The notes under the pieces are model-generated. The model was given only the letters and a program-made list of their open reading frames with translations, ran no database searches and was not told where the DNA came from. A DNA stretch of 64,000 nt, from assembly GCF_902506605.1 (NCBI RefSeq), contig NZ_LR733979.1, forward strand, positions 2,340,008 to 2,404,007, read 5' to 3'. Below are positions 31,206 through 41,236 of this stretch, one piece after another. The number at the start of each line of letters is the position of its first letter. The stretch's first letter is position 1. This DNA is from Sphingomonas sp. AX6 (GTDB taxonomy: Bacteria > Pseudomonadota > Alphaproteobacteria > Sphingomonadales > Sphingomonadaceae). Position numbers and translations under genes: made by a program.

Positions 31206-31937
31206 TTATTCGTGTCCCGGTTTCAGCTTCGTTCGAACCAATTGCAGATGCTTCCAGCTTTCCGCCTTCGCCACAGGGCGTTCCAGCAGGAAGCGCGGAT
31301 GGAAGCTCGCGATGATAGGCCAGTCTGCGCCTTCGTGGTTAACGATACGCAAACCACCGCGCCCGCCCACATCATCCGTCCCGACAATGGCACGGCTCGC
31401 CGCAGTCCCGAGCGTAAGTACCGCGTCGGGCGCAAGCAAGCGCACGAAGTGGCGCGCGATTTTGCCGAGCGGCGCTTCCATCTCGGACGCGATCCGACCG
31501 CTTACCGGACGAACTACGCAGAGCGGGATCAGGTGGACGCGGGATCGGTCCAGATCGATCGCGGCAAGCATCCGGTCAAGCAACCGGCCTGCCGCGCCGC
31601 TGACCAGTTGGCCGCTTTCGGCGTCCTCGTCCTCGGGCATGTCCACAAGCAGCATCAGGCGCGCCTGATCGGAAATTATCGGCGCGATCATCCGACCCGT
31701 TACATGGTCAGGCGCGGCATCGCTCAGTCGCCACGCGACGAACGCTTCGATTGTGTCCGGCCATGCTGCAATTGGGGCCGCTTCGGCGACCGGCGACGTT
31801 ACGGCAGACTTGGCGGCGGGGGTGGCCAACCAGTTGCGCGGAGCCTCGTCCACCAGCACGTCGACCCCCGCGTCGCGCCACCATTCCAGTGCGCTCGCGG
31901 CTTGCCTGTGCCAGTCGAAATGTTGGTCGGCCCCCAT
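31206..31937 (-). CDS. Uracil-DNA glycosylase superfamily protein lacking iron-sulfur cysteines
   Basis: 243 residues from the ATG at 31937. The fold pattern resembles type 4 or 5 glycosylases: LLVDMPEDEDAESGQLVSG followed by AAGRLLDRML (residues 97-124) and a terminal SFHPRFLLERP with His213. The four cysteines that bind the 4Fe-4S cluster in those types are absent; only C140 is present. The usual GExPG loop has changed to DMPEDEDAESG, so catalysis may differ. It may be a divergent glycosylase or an inactive relative. It heads the operon with the lytic transglycosylase gene. Confidence 0.75.
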   Translation of the reverse strand: MGADQHFDWHRQAASALEWWRDAGVDVLVDEAPRNWLATPAAKSAVTSPVAEAAPIAAWPDTIEAFVAWRLSDAAPDHVTGRMIAPIISDQARLMLLVDMPEDEDAESGQLVSGAAGRLLDRMLAAIDLDRSRVHLIPLCVVRPVSGRIASEMEAPLGKIARHFVRLLAPDAVLTLGTAASRAIVGTDDVGGRGGLRIVNHEGADWPIIASFHPRFLLERPVAKAESWKHLQLVRTKLKPGHE

Positions 31938-32061
31938 ATTTCCCTTAGACTCCTGCCTTGACGCCGCGGTCAATCTCCCTGCATCGACGCGGGGGACAAG
32001 ACGTGTTGGATGCGCGACGACGGGCATGGCCCGGACGAGATAGGCGTGCAAGGAGATTGGG

Positions 32062-33723
32062 ATGAGCGAACGCGAGTCGATGCCGTATGACGTGGTGATC
32101 GTCGGTGGCGGCCCCGCAGGGCTGGCGGCGGCGATCCGCCTGAAACAGGTTGCAGCCGAGAAAGACGCCGATCTGTCGGTCTGTATCCTGGAAAAAGGGT
32201 CGGAGATCGGCGCGCATATCCTGTCGGGGGCGGTGATCGATCCCAAGGCGCTCGACGAACTGCTCCCCGACTGGAAAACGAGCGGCTGTCCGCTTGCCGA
32301 AGTGCCCGTTACCGACAATCAGCACTGGCTGCTGACCAAGGACGGCAGCATGGGCGTGCCGCATCTCTTCACGCCGCCGTTCATGCACAACAAGGGCACT
32401 TATACCGGCAGTCTTGGCAATCTGTGCCGCTGGCTGGCCGAACAGGCTGAGGGGCTGGGGGTCGAAATCTTCCCTGGATTTGCCGCGGCCGAAATCCTGT
32501 TCAACGACGACGGTTCGGTGAAGGGTGTCGCGACCGGCGATATGGGTGTCGCGAGAGACGGCACGCATAAGGCGGATTACCAGCCGGGCCTGGAACTCCA
32601 TGCCAAATATACCTTCTTTGCAGAGGGCGTACGCGGGCATTTGTCCAAGCAACTGATCCGCCAGTTCGAGCTGGCCAAGGACAGTCAGCCACAGGTCTAT
32701 GGCCTGGGCATCAAGGAATTGTGGGACATCGATCCCGAGTTGCACGTGCCTGGGCGGGTGATCCATACCCAGGGCTGGCCGCTGAGCGAGACCGCCGGGT
32801 CGAATGGCGGCGGCTTCCTCTATCATCAGGCCAACGGTCAGGTGGCATTGGGCTTCGTGACCTGGCTCAACTATACCAATCCGCATCTGTCGCCGTTCCA
32901 TGAGATGCAGCGGTGGAAAACGCATCCCGAGATCGCGAAAATCCTCAAAGGAGCCAAGCGCATCAGCTACGGTGCTCGCGCGATCAACGATGGCGGGTAT
33001 CAATCGGTGCCCAAGCTGACCTTTCCCGGCGGGGCGCTGATCGGTTGTTCGGCAGGCTTCCTGAACGTCCCCCGGATCAAGGGCACGCATACCGCGATGA
33101 AATCCGGAATGATGGCCGCAGAGGCTGCTGCCGATGCGATCCTGTCGCAGCGTCAAGGTGACGAGCTGACGGCCTACACCATCGCTTACGAGAATAGTTG
33201 GGTGGCCAAGGAATTGAGCCAGGTCCGCAACGTCGTGCCGCTGGTCAAGAAATTCGGCGACATGCTGGGGTCGGCGATCGCGGGCGTCACCATGTGGGCG
33301 GAATATGTCGGGTTGAAAATGCCCTTCACGATGAAGCACAAGCCCGATCACGAAAGCCTGTGGCGCAAGGATCTGGTGCCCGCGATCGATTATCCCAAGC
33401 CCGACGGCGTGCTGACGTTCGACCGGCTATCCTCGGTGTTCCTGTCGAACACCAATCACGAGGAGGATCAGCCGGTCCATTTGACGCTCAAAGATCCCGA
33501 CATCCCGATCGCCTACGACCTGCCGATGTATGACGAGCCCGCGCAGCGTTATTGCCCGGCGGGGGTGTATGAGGTGGTGGGTGAGGAAACCGGCGATCCG
33601 AAATTCGTGATCAACGCCCAGAACTGCGTCCACTGTAAGACCTGCGACATCAAGGATCCGACCCAGAACATCAACTGGGTGGTGCCCGAAGGCGGCGGAG
33701 GACCGAATTATCCCAATATGTAA
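32062..33723 (+). CDS. Electron transfer flavoprotein-ubiquinone oxidoreductase
   Basis: 553 residues with an AAGGAG site before the ATG. The FAD-binding Rossmann motif VVIVGGGPAGLAAAIRL is at about 9-25. The central part contains ETF-QO signatures such as SGAVIDPKALDELLPDW and GCSAGFLNVPRIKGTHTAMKSG. The C-terminal ferredoxin-like region has cysteines RYCPAGVYE and CVHCKTCDIKDP for one 4Fe-4S cluster. It passes electrons from ETF (fatty-acid and amino-acid oxidation) to ubiquinone at the inner membrane. It fits with the acyl-CoA ligase and enoyl-CoA hydratase genes in the window. Confidence 0.96.
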   Translation: MSERESMPYDVVIVGGGPAGLAAAIRLKQVAAEKDADLSVCILEKGSEIGAHILSGAVIDPKALDELLPDWKTSGCPLAEVPVTDNQHWLLTKDGSMGVPHLFTPPFMHNKGTYTGSLGNLCRWLAEQAEGLGVEIFPGFAAAEILFNDDGSVKGVATGDMGVARDGTHKADYQPGLELHAKYTFFAEGVRGHLSKQLIRQFELAKDSQPQVYGLGIKELWDIDPELHVPGRVIHTQGWPLSETAGSNGGGFLYHQANGQVALGFVTWLNYTNPHLSPFHEMQRWKTHPEIAKILKGAKRISYGARAINDGGYQSVPKLTFPGGALIGCSAGFLNVPRIKGTHTAMKSGMMAAEAAADAILSQRQGDELTAYTIAYENSWVAKELSQVRNVVPLVKKFGDMLGSAIAGVTMWAEYVGLKMPFTMKHKPDHESLWRKDLVPAIDYPKPDGVLTFDRLSSVFLSNTNHEEDQPVHLTLKDPDIPIAYDLPMYDEPAQRYCPAGVYEVVGEETGDPKFVINAQNCVHCKTCDIKDPTQNINWVVPEGGGGPNYPNM

Positions 33724-33730
33724 GCTGCGT

Positions 33731-35332
33731 TTGTTGATATCGGCTGTCGCGGTCACGCTGGCCGTGCAGCCCGCGCTTGCCCGCGATCCCGCCGACCCGC
33801 TGACCGCTTATGTCAAGGCGCGCGCCGCCGATGCGGACGGTGCAGGAGCGCTCGCGGCGCAGGGTTATGCGCTGGCGCTCGCCGCGACGCCGGGGGCGGA
33901 GACGGTGGCGTTCCGCGCGTATCGCCAGGGGATCGAAGCGGGTGACCTAGAGCTGATCCGTCAGTCGGTGCGCGCCATGGACACCGCGGGCACTGCGCCT
34001 GCCGACGTGTCGGTATTCCAGTTCGCCGATGCGGCGCGCGCGCGCAACTTGCCTGCTGCGGAAGCCGCCATCGTGCGGATGCGCAAAGGCCCGCTCGATT
34101 TCCTTGTTCCCTCGCTGTCGGCCTGGCTCGCGTTCGAGCGCGGCGGCGATCCGTTTCCGCTGCTGGAGGCACCCGCCGACAACCCCATCGCGCGACGCTA
34201 TTCGATGGAAACGCGCGCATTGCTGTTGATCGCAGCGGGCCGTCATACGGAAGCCGAAGCCGCCATCGCCGTGATCGAAGGCGGACAGGCCAATATCGGC
34301 CTGCGCGTCGCCGCGGCACGGCTGTTCGCGGGGGCTGGCAAGCGTGCGATGATCGGCGCGTTGCTGCCCGGACGGGATCGATCGGTCGCGCGATTGCGCA
34401 GCGAGATCGGACGCGGACAGCGGGCAAACATCGCATTCGGCACCGCGCGGCTCTATTCGCGACTGGCGACCGACCTGACGGCCGAGAGCACCTTGCCGCT
34501 CGCGCTGTTGCTCGCCCGGTCGGCGTCGATGCTGGTGCCGGAGGATGATGCGATCACGGTGCAACTGGCTGGCTTGCTCGGACGCATCGGATCGACCGAT
34601 CGCGCGCTGGGACTGGTGCGATCGGTGGAGGAAAAGGCTCCCTTTGCCGCCATGGCGCGCCAAGCGGAATTGCGCATCCTGACCGAAGCGGAGCGCGAAG
34701 CCGATGCGATTTCGATCGCCGAACAGGCCAGCGCGGCAAAAGGCGCGGGGCCGATGGAGGCTCAGCAGCTTGGCGACCTGCTCAGCCAGGCCGGGCGGAA
34801 CGAAGCAGCCGCTGCCGCCTATGCCAGCGCGATTCAGAGGTCGGCGGGCGACGCGGGATGGGCGCTGTATCTGCAACGCGGCGGCGCTTTGGAACGTTCT
34901 GGGCAGTGGGAACTGGCCTTGCCATTGCTTGAACGCGCAGTCGAACTGGCCCCCGATCAGCCGCACGCGCTCAACTATCTCGGCTATGCACAGGCCGAGC
35001 GGGGCGAGAATCTGGCGGAGGCGCAGGGTCTGCTCGAACGCGCATCCAAACTCGCGCCCGAAGACGCGGCGATCACCGACTCGCTGGGCTGGGCCTATTA
35101 CATGAACGGTGCGTTCGACCGCGCGGTGCCGCTGCTCCAGCGGGCGGCGGAAGCCGAGCCGGGCGATGTCGAAATCAACGAGCATCTGGGCGATGCGCTG
35201 TGGCAGGTCGGGCGCCGGTTCGAGGCGCGGTACGCCTGGGCCGCGGCGCGCGTCTATGCCGAGGCGGACGATGCCGCGCGGTTGGGCGACAAGATCGCGA
35301 CCGGGCTCGCGGCAGCGACCACCGCGCAATAA
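33731..35332 (+). CDS. Exported TPR-repeat protein
   Basis: 533 residues if the TTG at 33731 is used. No ATG or GTG lies between the previous stop and a clear signal peptide (LLISAVAVTLAVQPALARD), so the start is uncertain by a codon or two and may depend on coupling to the ETF-QO stop ten bases upstream. The mature part is all-helical with TPR-like units, clearest at the C-terminus (LERAVELAPDQPHALNYLGY, AITDSLGWAYYMNGAFDRAV). It is probably a periplasmic scaffold. The ispE start follows by only three bases. Function is unknown. Confidence 0.8.
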   Translation: MLISAVAVTLAVQPALARDPADPLTAYVKARAADADGAGALAAQGYALALAATPGAETVAFRAYRQGIEAGDLELIRQSVRAMDTAGTAPADVSVFQFADAARARNLPAAEAAIVRMRKGPLDFLVPSLSAWLAFERGGDPFPLLEAPADNPIARRYSMETRALLLIAAGRHTEAEAAIAVIEGGQANIGLRVAAARLFAGAGKRAMIGALLPGRDRSVARLRSEIGRGQRANIAFGTARLYSRLATDLTAESTLPLALLLARSASMLVPEDDAITVQLAGLLGRIGSTDRALGLVRSVEEKAPFAAMARQAELRILTEAEREADAISIAEQASAAKGAGPMEAQQLGDLLSQAGRNEAAAAAYASAIQRSAGDAGWALYLQRGGALERSGQWELALPLLERAVELAPDQPHALNYLGYAQAERGENLAEAQGLLERASKLAPEDAAITDSLGWAYYMNGAFDRAVPLLQRAAEAEPGDVEINEHLGDALWQVGRRFEARYAWAAARVYAEADDAARLGDKIATGLAAATTAQ

Positions 35333-35335
35333 CGC

Positions 35336-36166
35336 ATGATCGTCGAACCGGCACCGGCCAAGCTCAATCTGGCGCTCCACGTTCGCGCTCGGCGCGACGA
35401 CGGCTATCACGAACTCGAAACGCTGTTCGTCTTCGTCGCACATGGTGACGTGCTGAGCATCGAGGACGCGGACACGCCGAGTTTTGCGGTGACGGGCCCG
35501 TTTGCGAAGGCCTTGGCGGGCGAGGGCGACAATCTGGTGCTGCGCGCCGAACGTGCGTTTCGGGAATCGGTCGCCACGCTCCCGCCGCTGGCGGTGACGC
35601 TCGACAAGCGGCTTCCGGTCGCATCGGGCATGGGCGGTGGGTCGGCGGACGCCGCTGCGATGCTCCGCGCAATGGCACGGCGCGCTGGCGTGGCGAACGA
35701 CGAGCCCCGCCTGGTTGCGGTGGCAGAAGCGTTGGGAAGCGACGTTCCCGCCTGCCTGTTGGGCCGGACGGCGATCGGACGCGGGCGGGGGGAAGCACTC
35801 ACCTCGATTACAGGCGCACCCGGTGTGCCGGTCCTGCTGGTCAATCCCGGCGTTGCAGTATCAACTGCATCGGTGTTCGCGGGCTGGGACGGGATCGACC
35901 GCGGCGGATTGCCCGCGGGCAAACTGATCGCCGCGGCGATTGCCGGGCGCAACGATCTGGAGCCGCCCGCACGTACGATTGCGCCTGAAATCGGCGATGT
36001 CCTCGACCGCCTGTCCGCCGCACCCGGTGCACGATTGGCGCGGATGTCGGGGTCTGGCGCGACCTGTTTTGCGCTGTTCGATCGGGCGGCGGATCGCGCG
36101 GCGGCGGCGCGGACGATTCGTTCGGTCGAACCCGATTGGTGGATGCTGGAAAGCGAATTGTCGTGA
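35336..36166 (+). CDS. ispE: 4-diphosphocytidyl-2-C-methyl-D-erythritol kinase
   Basis: 276 residues. The GHMP kinase motifs are PAPAKLNLALHV at the N-terminus with the substrate-binding KLN, VASGMGGGSADAAAMLRA at about 94-110 for ATP, and RMSGSGATCFALF near the end. It phosphorylates CDP-ME in the MEP isoprenoid pathway, feeding carotenoids, ubiquinone and hopanoids. Length matches the family. The start is separated by three bases from the TPR gene stop, so the two are almost certainly co-transcribed. Confidence 0.96.
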   Translation: MIVEPAPAKLNLALHVRARRDDGYHELETLFVFVAHGDVLSIEDADTPSFAVTGPFAKALAGEGDNLVLRAERAFRESVATLPPLAVTLDKRLPVASGMGGGSADAAAMLRAMARRAGVANDEPRLVAVAEALGSDVPACLLGRTAIGRGRGEALTSITGAPGVPVLLVNPGVAVSTASVFAGWDGIDRGGLPAGKLIAAAIAGRNDLEPPARTIAPEIGDVLDRLSAAPGARLARMSGSGATCFALFDRAADRAAAARTIRSVEPDWWMLESELS

Positions 36167-36284
36167 CGGCAACGGGTTGTTCGCATTTCGCCGACTATGC
36201 TCGCCCGGCGGATCACGCGCCGGGAGCGAATCGTCCGTGGATGGTCCCCGCTTCGGCGGGCGCCATCCTCCCCGGCGGGACGCC

Positions 36285-37016
36285 ATGATCCGCCTCGACC
36301 ATCGGGACGGCATCGCGCGACTGACCATCAATCGGGGCGGCGCGCGCAACGCGTTCGACCTGGCGGGGTGGCGCAGCGTGAGTGACGCGGTGGCGCGAAT
36401 CGATTTGGATACCCGTGCGGTCATCCTGTGTTCCGCCGACCCGACCAGTTTTTCGGCAGGCGCCGACATTTCCGAAATCGCCGCGAACCGATTGGCATCG
36501 GGTTGGCCCGAGCGGTTCCTGAGCGAGATGCGCGCCGCGATCGACTCGTTGGCCGCGCTGCCGATGCCGGTGATCGCGGCGATCGACGGCAGCTGTTTCG
36601 GGGCAGGCGTCGCGCTGGCGCTGGCAGCGGACGTGCGGATTGCAGGCGAAAGCGCGCGCTTCGCGGTGACACCTGCGAAACTCGGGCTGCTTTACCCCGC
36701 TATCGACGTGCAGCGCCTGATCGCGGCCATCGGAACGGGACAGGCATCGCGAATGCTGATGACCGGCGACGTGGTGAACGCGGTCGAAGCGGCGCGGATC
36801 GGGCTGATCGAACAGGTCGTGCCGAACGCGACCGACACGGCAGCCGGGATGGCGGCGCGGATCGCGGCCAACGCACCCGGCGCGATTGCCGGGTTGAAAG
36901 CGACCTTGCGCAATCCCGACCCCGCCACGCAGGACGTCGCGTTTCTGGCTGCCCTCATCGGTAAGGAACTGGGGTCGGGGCTGGCGGATTTCGCTTCTCG
37001 AAAGGGGCGGGCATGA
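36285..37016 (+). CDS. Enoyl-CoA hydratase/isomerase family protein
   Basis: 243 residues from the ATG at 36285. Crotonase motifs: SFSAGADISEI (oxyanion hole, about 54-64), then MPVIAAIDGSCFGAGVALALAADVRIA with the second oxyanion strand, and FAVTPAKLGLLYP. The acid and base residues of true hydratases are not obvious, since the second Glu region reads TPAKLGLLYP rather than the classical PEIxLG, so an isomerase or other crotonase reaction is possible. Its stop overlaps the start of the N-formylglutamate amidohydrolase gene (ATGA). Confidence 0.88.
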   Translation: MIRLDHRDGIARLTINRGGARNAFDLAGWRSVSDAVARIDLDTRAVILCSADPTSFSAGADISEIAANRLASGWPERFLSEMRAAIDSLAALPMPVIAAIDGSCFGAGVALALAADVRIAGESARFAVTPAKLGLLYPAIDVQRLIAAIGTGQASRMLMTGDVVNAVEAARIGLIEQVVPNATDTAAGMAARIAANAPGAIAGLKATLRNPDPATQDVAFLAALIGKELGSGLADFASRKGRA

Positions 37017-37747
37017 GCATTTGCGAAGTCATCGGCGGCGGCGATCCGCGCGTCCTGCTGCTGTGCGATCATGCGTCGAACCATGTGCCCGACGACATCG
37101 ATCTGGTTATCGACGCGGCGCTTCTGGAAAAGCACATCGCGGTCGACATCGGGGCTGCGCCGCTGACCCGCGCGCTTGCCGCCGTGCTCCATGCGCCTGC
37201 AATTCTGGCCACCGTCTCGCGCCTGGTGATCGACCTCAATCGTGCTGTCGGTCAGGGCGGGTTGATCCCCGAGCGCAGCGACGGCCACACCATATTCGGC
37301 AATGTCGACCTCGACCCGGCACACCGCATCGCACGCTTCCATCGTGCCTATCACGCGACGATCGAGGCAGAGATCGACCGCTTTCGCCCCGAACTGATCG
37401 TCGCCGTTCACAGTTTCACACCGGTGCTGGAGACCGGCGCGGGCGCAGCGCGGCCTTGGGAGGTCGGCATCCTGTCGAACCGGGACCGGCGCGCTGCGGA
37501 TCTGATTCTGGCAGCGCTGCGCGATACCGGACTGAGCGTGGGCGACAATCAGCCCTATTCGGGCGAAGTCCTGAACGCGACGCTCGACCGCCATGCAGAG
37601 GGAAACGGCATCGCGTCGTTCAGCCTGGAGATCCGCAACGACCAGATCGCGGATGACGCAGGCGTCGCGCGATGGGCGGAAATCCTGGCACCCATAATCG
37701 AAATGATGCGTAATAGACTTGCGTCGGAAGCCCCGTCCGCGACATAG
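37013..37747 (+). CDS. N-formylglutamate amidohydrolase family protein
   Basis: 244 residues. The family pattern is visible: LLLCDHASNHVP (metal-ligand His region, about 16-27), SRLVIDLNRAV, and VAVHSFTPVLE, the last with the second His. In the histidine degradation pathway this enzyme releases formate from N-formylglutamate. The short form found alone in alphaproteobacteria may have a broader amidase role. No other hut genes are nearby, so the histidine link is not supported by context. It is coupled to the upstream crotonase gene and followed after nine bases by ilvD. Confidence 0.88.
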   Translation: MSICEVIGGGDPRVLLLCDHASNHVPDDIDLVIDAALLEKHIAVDIGAAPLTRALAAVLHAPAILATVSRLVIDLNRAVGQGGLIPERSDGHTIFGNVDLDPAHRIARFHRAYHATIEAEIDRFRPELIVAVHSFTPVLETGAGAARPWEVGILSNRDRRAADLILAALRDTGLSVGDNQPYSGEVLNATLDRHAEGNGIASFSLEIRNDQIADDAGVARWAEILAPIIEMMRNRLASEAPSAT

Positions 37748-37756
37748 GCGTGCGCC

Positions 37757-39478
37757 ATGAGCACCAAATTCGACAAATCCCGCCTGCCCAGCCGCCATGT
37801 CTCGGTCGGTCCAGAACGCGCGCCGCACCGTAGCTATTATTACGCGATGGGCATTTCCGAAGAGGATATCGCCAAGCCGTTCGTGGGCATCGCCAGCGCC
37901 GGCAATGATTCGGCACCGTGCAACACGACGCTCGATTTTCAGGCGAACGCCGCGCGCGCCGGGGTGATCGCGGGCGGCGGAATGCCGCGTCGGTTCAACA
38001 CCATCACCGTCACCGATGGCATCGCGATGGGACATCAGGGGATGAAATCCTCGCTGGTCAGCCGAGAGGTGATCGCCGATTCGGTCGAACTCAGCGTGCG
38101 CGGCCATTGCTACGACGCGCTCGTCACCTTTGCCGGATGCGACAAGTCGCTGCCCGGCATGATGATGGCGATGCTGCGGCTGAACGTGCCGTCGATCTTC
38201 GTCTATGGCGGGTCGATCCTGCCGGGCCGCTTCGACCAGCGCGACGTGACCGTTGTCGATGTGTTCGAGGCCGTGGGTCAATATGCCGCGGGAAATTGTC
38301 CGCTCAGCCAGCTTACCGCGCTCGAAAAAGTCGCTTGCCCAGGACATGGCGCGTGCGGGGGGCAGTTCACTGCGAACACGATGGCGTGCGTCGGCGAAGC
38401 CATCGGATTGTCGTTGCCGAACAGCAATATGGTGCCCGCTCCTTACAAAAGTCGTGAAGAAATCGCGGTCGCGGCAGGCGAGCAGGTGATGCACTTGCTC
38501 GCCGCCAATATCCGCCCGCGCGACATTTGCACCCGCGAAGCCTTCATCAACGCGGCACGGGTCGTGGCCGCGACCGGCGGCTCCACCAACGCGGCGCTGC
38601 ACTTGCCGGCGATGGCGCATGAATGCGGGATCGAATTCGATCTTCACGATGTTGCAGAGGCCTTCAAATCAACGCCTTACATCGCCGACCTGAAGCCTGG
38701 CGGGAAATACGTCGCAAAGGATATGCATGAGGCGGGCGGCGTCTATATGCTGATGAAGACGATGCTGTCGGGCGGCTTTCTCGACGGCAATTGCCTGACG
38801 GTGACCGGAAAGACGCTGGGCGAGAACATCGACCAAGTGACGTGGAACCCGGATCAGAAAGTGATCTACGATGTCGCCGCGCCCATCACCCTCACCGGCG
38901 GCGTCGTCGGACTGAAAGGTTCGCTTGCCCCAGAGGGCGCGATCGTGAAGGTCGCAGGGATGGCGCGGTTGCAGTTCGCCGGACCGGCGCGAGTGTTCGA
39001 TTGCGAGGAAGACGCCTTTGCGGCAGTCGAAGCGCGCGACATTGCCGAGGGCTGCGTGGTCGTCATCCGATATGAAGGACCAAAGGGTGGCCCCGGTATG
39101 CGCGAAATGCTGTCGACCACCGCTGCGCTCTACGGATTGGGGCTGGGCGAAAAGGTCGCGCTGATCACCGACGGTCGCTTTTCGGGCGCGACGCGGGGGT
39201 TCTGCATCGGTCATGTCGGACCTGAGGCGGCGGAAGGCGGGCCGATCGGGCTGGTCGAGGATGGCGACATGATCCGTATCGATGCCGAGGCGGGCACGAT
39301 CGACCTCGAAGTGGCTGATGACATCCTTGCCAACCGCCGCGCCGCATGGGCCGCACGTACCAATGATTATCAGTCGGGCGCATTGTGGCGCTATGCCCGG
39401 AACGTCGGTCCCGCCTATAAGGGCGCGGTCACCCATCCCGGAGCGAGCGCCGAAACCCATGTCTATGCGGATATCTGA
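37757..39478 (+). CDS. ilvD: Dihydroxy-acid dehydratase
   Basis: 573 residues. Iron-sulfur cysteines occur in [23 protein letters not shown] and [15 protein letters not shown]. The substrate-binding region contains [15 protein letters not shown], and the end has [17 protein letters not shown]. It makes 2-oxo acids in valine, leucine and isoleucine synthesis. The length and the CDKSLPGM form match IlvD better than the longer sugar-acid dehydratases or Edd, but those share the fold. The lipoprotein gene overlaps its last 14 bases. Confidence 0.93.
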   Translation: MSTKFDKSRLPSRHVSVGPERAPHRSYYYAMGISEEDIAKPFVGIASAGNDSAPCNTTLDFQANAARAGVIAGGGMPRRFNTITVTDGIAMGHQGMKSSLVSREVIADSVELSVRGHCYDALVTFAGCDKSLPGMMMAMLRLNVPSIFVYGGSILPGRFDQRDVTVVDVFEAVGQYAAGNCPLSQLTALEKVACPGHGACGGQFTANTMACVGEAIGLSLPNSNMVPAPYKSREEIAVAAGEQVMHLLAANIRPRDICTREAFINAARVVAATGGSTNAALHLPAMAHECGIEFDLHDVAEAFKSTPYIADLKPGGKYVAKDMHEAGGVYMLMKTMLSGGFLDGNCLTVTGKTLGENIDQVTWNPDQKVIYDVAAPITLTGGVVGLKGSLAPEGAIVKVAGMARLQFAGPARVFDCEEDAFAAVEARDIAEGCVVVIRYEGPKGGPGMREMLSTTAALYGLGLGEKVALITDGRFSGATRGFCIGHVGPEAAEGGPIGLVEDGDMIRIDAEAGTIDLEVADDILANRRAAWAARTNDYQSGALWRYARNVGPAYKGAVTHPGASAETHVYADI

Positions 39479-39827
39479 CACAGCGTTTGTGCTGGCGGCA
39501 GCGTTGCTGGTGGCCGGGTGCGGCGAGCAAAGCGGCGACCTTGCGGTAGAGGCGGAAGCGATAACCTGTGCCGTGGGTCAAGGTGCCGCGATGGCCGACG
39601 GATGCAGTGTCGAGCGCACCGCGACTGCTGATGGCACCCTGCTGACGATCCGCCAGCCCGATGGCGGGTTCCACCGATTGCGACTGGCGGCGGACGGCCG
39701 GACCGTCACCACGGCGGACGGTGCGGACATGGCGCAAGTGACGCCGGCCGGTGATGGCCTGATCGACGTGACGGTGGGGGAAGCGCGCTACCGCCTCTCC
39801 ACGGTGGCACCGCAGCCGACGCCATGA
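39465..39827 (+). CDS. Small putative lipoprotein
   Basis: 120 residues from the ATG at 39465; an ATG two codons earlier is possible. The signal ends in the lipobox LVAGC (Cys19), followed by [10 protein letters not shown]. The mature part has short beta-like strands ([24 protein letters not shown]) and two further cysteines. No family was recognised. It overlaps the ilvD end, and its stop overlaps the NAD(P)HX repair gene start (ATGA), so it is firmly part of the operon. Confidence 0.75.
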   Translation: MRISDTAFVLAAALLVAGCGEQSGDLAVEAEAITCAVGQGAAMADGCSVERTATADGTLLTIRQPDGGFHRLRLAADGRTVTTADGADMAQVTPAGDGLIDVTVGEARYRLSTVAPQPTP

Positions 39828-41236
39828 GGCGCGTGCCACCAGGCGCGCCGATCCTGACTGCCGATGCGATGCGTGCAGCCGAAGCGGCGGCGCTCGGGAG
39901 CGGCATTTCGCAGGCCGAACTGATGGCGCGTGCTGGAATGGGAGTCGCGCGCGAAGTCCATCGCCATGTCCAGGGCCGCGCGGTGCTGGTGCTGGCCGGT
40001 CCCGGCAACAATGGCGGCGATGCCTATGTGGCGGCGCGGCTTTTGAGCCAATGGGGCCATGACGTCATGGTGGCGGCGCTCGGGGAGGCGCGCGAAGGCG
40101 CGGCAGCAGAAGCGCGGCACGCGTGGCGCGGGCCGGTAGTCGCGCTTGCCGATGCACCGCCCAGAGCGGTGCTGGTCGATGGTGTGTTCGGCACCGGTCT
40201 GACGCGCGCGATCGAGCCGTCGGTTGCCTCGATTCTCGAACGGCTGCGCGCCGCCGCGCGATTTTGCGTCGCGATCGACCTGCCCTCGGGCATCGATAGC
40301 GACCATGGTGTGCCGACCGGCCATGTTTTGCGTGCGGACGTGACCGCCGCGCTCGGAGCGCTCAAACCATCGCATCTGCTGGGCGTCGGCGCGTCCTGTT
40401 CGGGTCATGTCAGCCTGGTCGATCTGCGGATCGCAGTGTCCGACCGGTGGACGACCCTTGCGCGTCCCCAATCGCTTCGACCCGAGCGAACGGCGCATAA
40501 ATTCACGCGTGGGCTGGCGCTGGTCGTCGGCGGCGCAATGGCCGGTGCCGCGCGGCTGTCGGCAGCGGCGGCTTTGCGCGGCGGTGCGGGCTATGTGGTG
40601 CTGGCGGGCACCGACGTCGCGATAGCGCCATTGGATGCGATCGTTTCGAGACAGATCGCTCAAGCCAGTGATCTGGAAGCCTTTCTTTCGGAGCGCCCCG
40701 TCGATGCACTGTGTATCGGACCGGGGTTGGGGAGAGATGAGCGTGCGCAGGATTTGCTCGTCGCCGCGATCGATAGCGAAGTCCGCCTGCTGATCGATGG
40801 CGATGCGCTAAGCCTGCTTGGCGAGAACGCTAGCGCGAGACTTTCCAACCGCAGCGCACCTACTGTCCTGACGCCACATGGCGGTGAGTTCGATCGGATG
40901 TTCGGTACGGGTGCGGGCTCCAAGATCGATCGCACGCTTGCCGCCGCCCGGCGCTGCGGTGCGATCGTGGTGCACAAAGGCCCCGACACGGTGATCGCGC
41001 ACCCCGACGGGCGCGTCGTGGTGTCCGCTGCTGCCCCAATGAGCTTGGCAACCGCGGGCGCGGGGGACGTGCTTGCCGGGCTCGTTGCCGGGCGACTGGC
41101 TACTGGTGGCAATGTGTGGGCCGCCGTGGCGGAGGGTGCGTGGTTGCATGGGCGCGCCGCCGAATTGGCGGGGGCGGGGCTGGTCGCGGACGACCTGATC
41201 GCGCATAGCGCCGAGGCGATGCAGGAGGTTTGGTGA
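39824..41236 (+). CDS. nnr: Bifunctional NAD(P)H-hydrate epimerase / ADP-dependent dehydratase
   Basis: 470 residues with two domains. The N-terminal YjeF_N epimerase has VLAGPGNNGGDAYVAARLLSQWG and the IDLPSGIDSDHG segment (about residues 45-170). The C-terminal carbohydrate-kinase-like dehydratase has CIGPGLGRDE, VLTPHGGEFDRMFG and the GAGDVLAGLVAGRLATG phosphate site near 410. It repairs damaged hydrated NADH and NADPH. The stop overlaps the GTG of the following RNA methyltransferase gene. The symbol nnr follows E. coli use. Confidence 0.95.
   Translation: MRRVPPGAPILTADAMRAAEAAALGSGISQAELMARAGMGVAREVHRHVQGRAVLVLAGPGNNGGDAYVAARLLSQWGHDVMVAALGEAREGAAAEARHAWRGPVVALADAPPRAVLVDGVFGTGLTRAIEPSVASILERLRAAARFCVAIDLPSGIDSDHGVPTGHVLRADVTAALGALKPSHLLGVGASCSGHVSLVDLRIAVSDRWTTLARPQSLRPERTAHKFTRGLALVVGGAMAGAARLSAAAALRGGAGYVVLAGTDVAIAPLDAIVSRQIAQASDLEAFLSERPVDALCIGPGLGRDERAQDLLVAAIDSEVRLLIDGDALSLLGENASARLSNRSAPTVLTPHGGEFDRMFGTGAGSKIDRTLAAARRCGAIVVHKGPDTVIAHPDGRVVVSAAAPMSLATAGAGDVLAGLVAGRLATGGNVWAAVAEGAWLHGRAAELAGAGLVADDLIAHSAEAMQEVW

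Noticed and set aside
37757..39478. ilvD as a sugar-acid dehydratase or phosphogluconate dehydratase
   Set aside because: Length and cysteine motifs fit IlvD better, and there are no sugar catabolism genes nearby. The alternative cannot be fully excluded.
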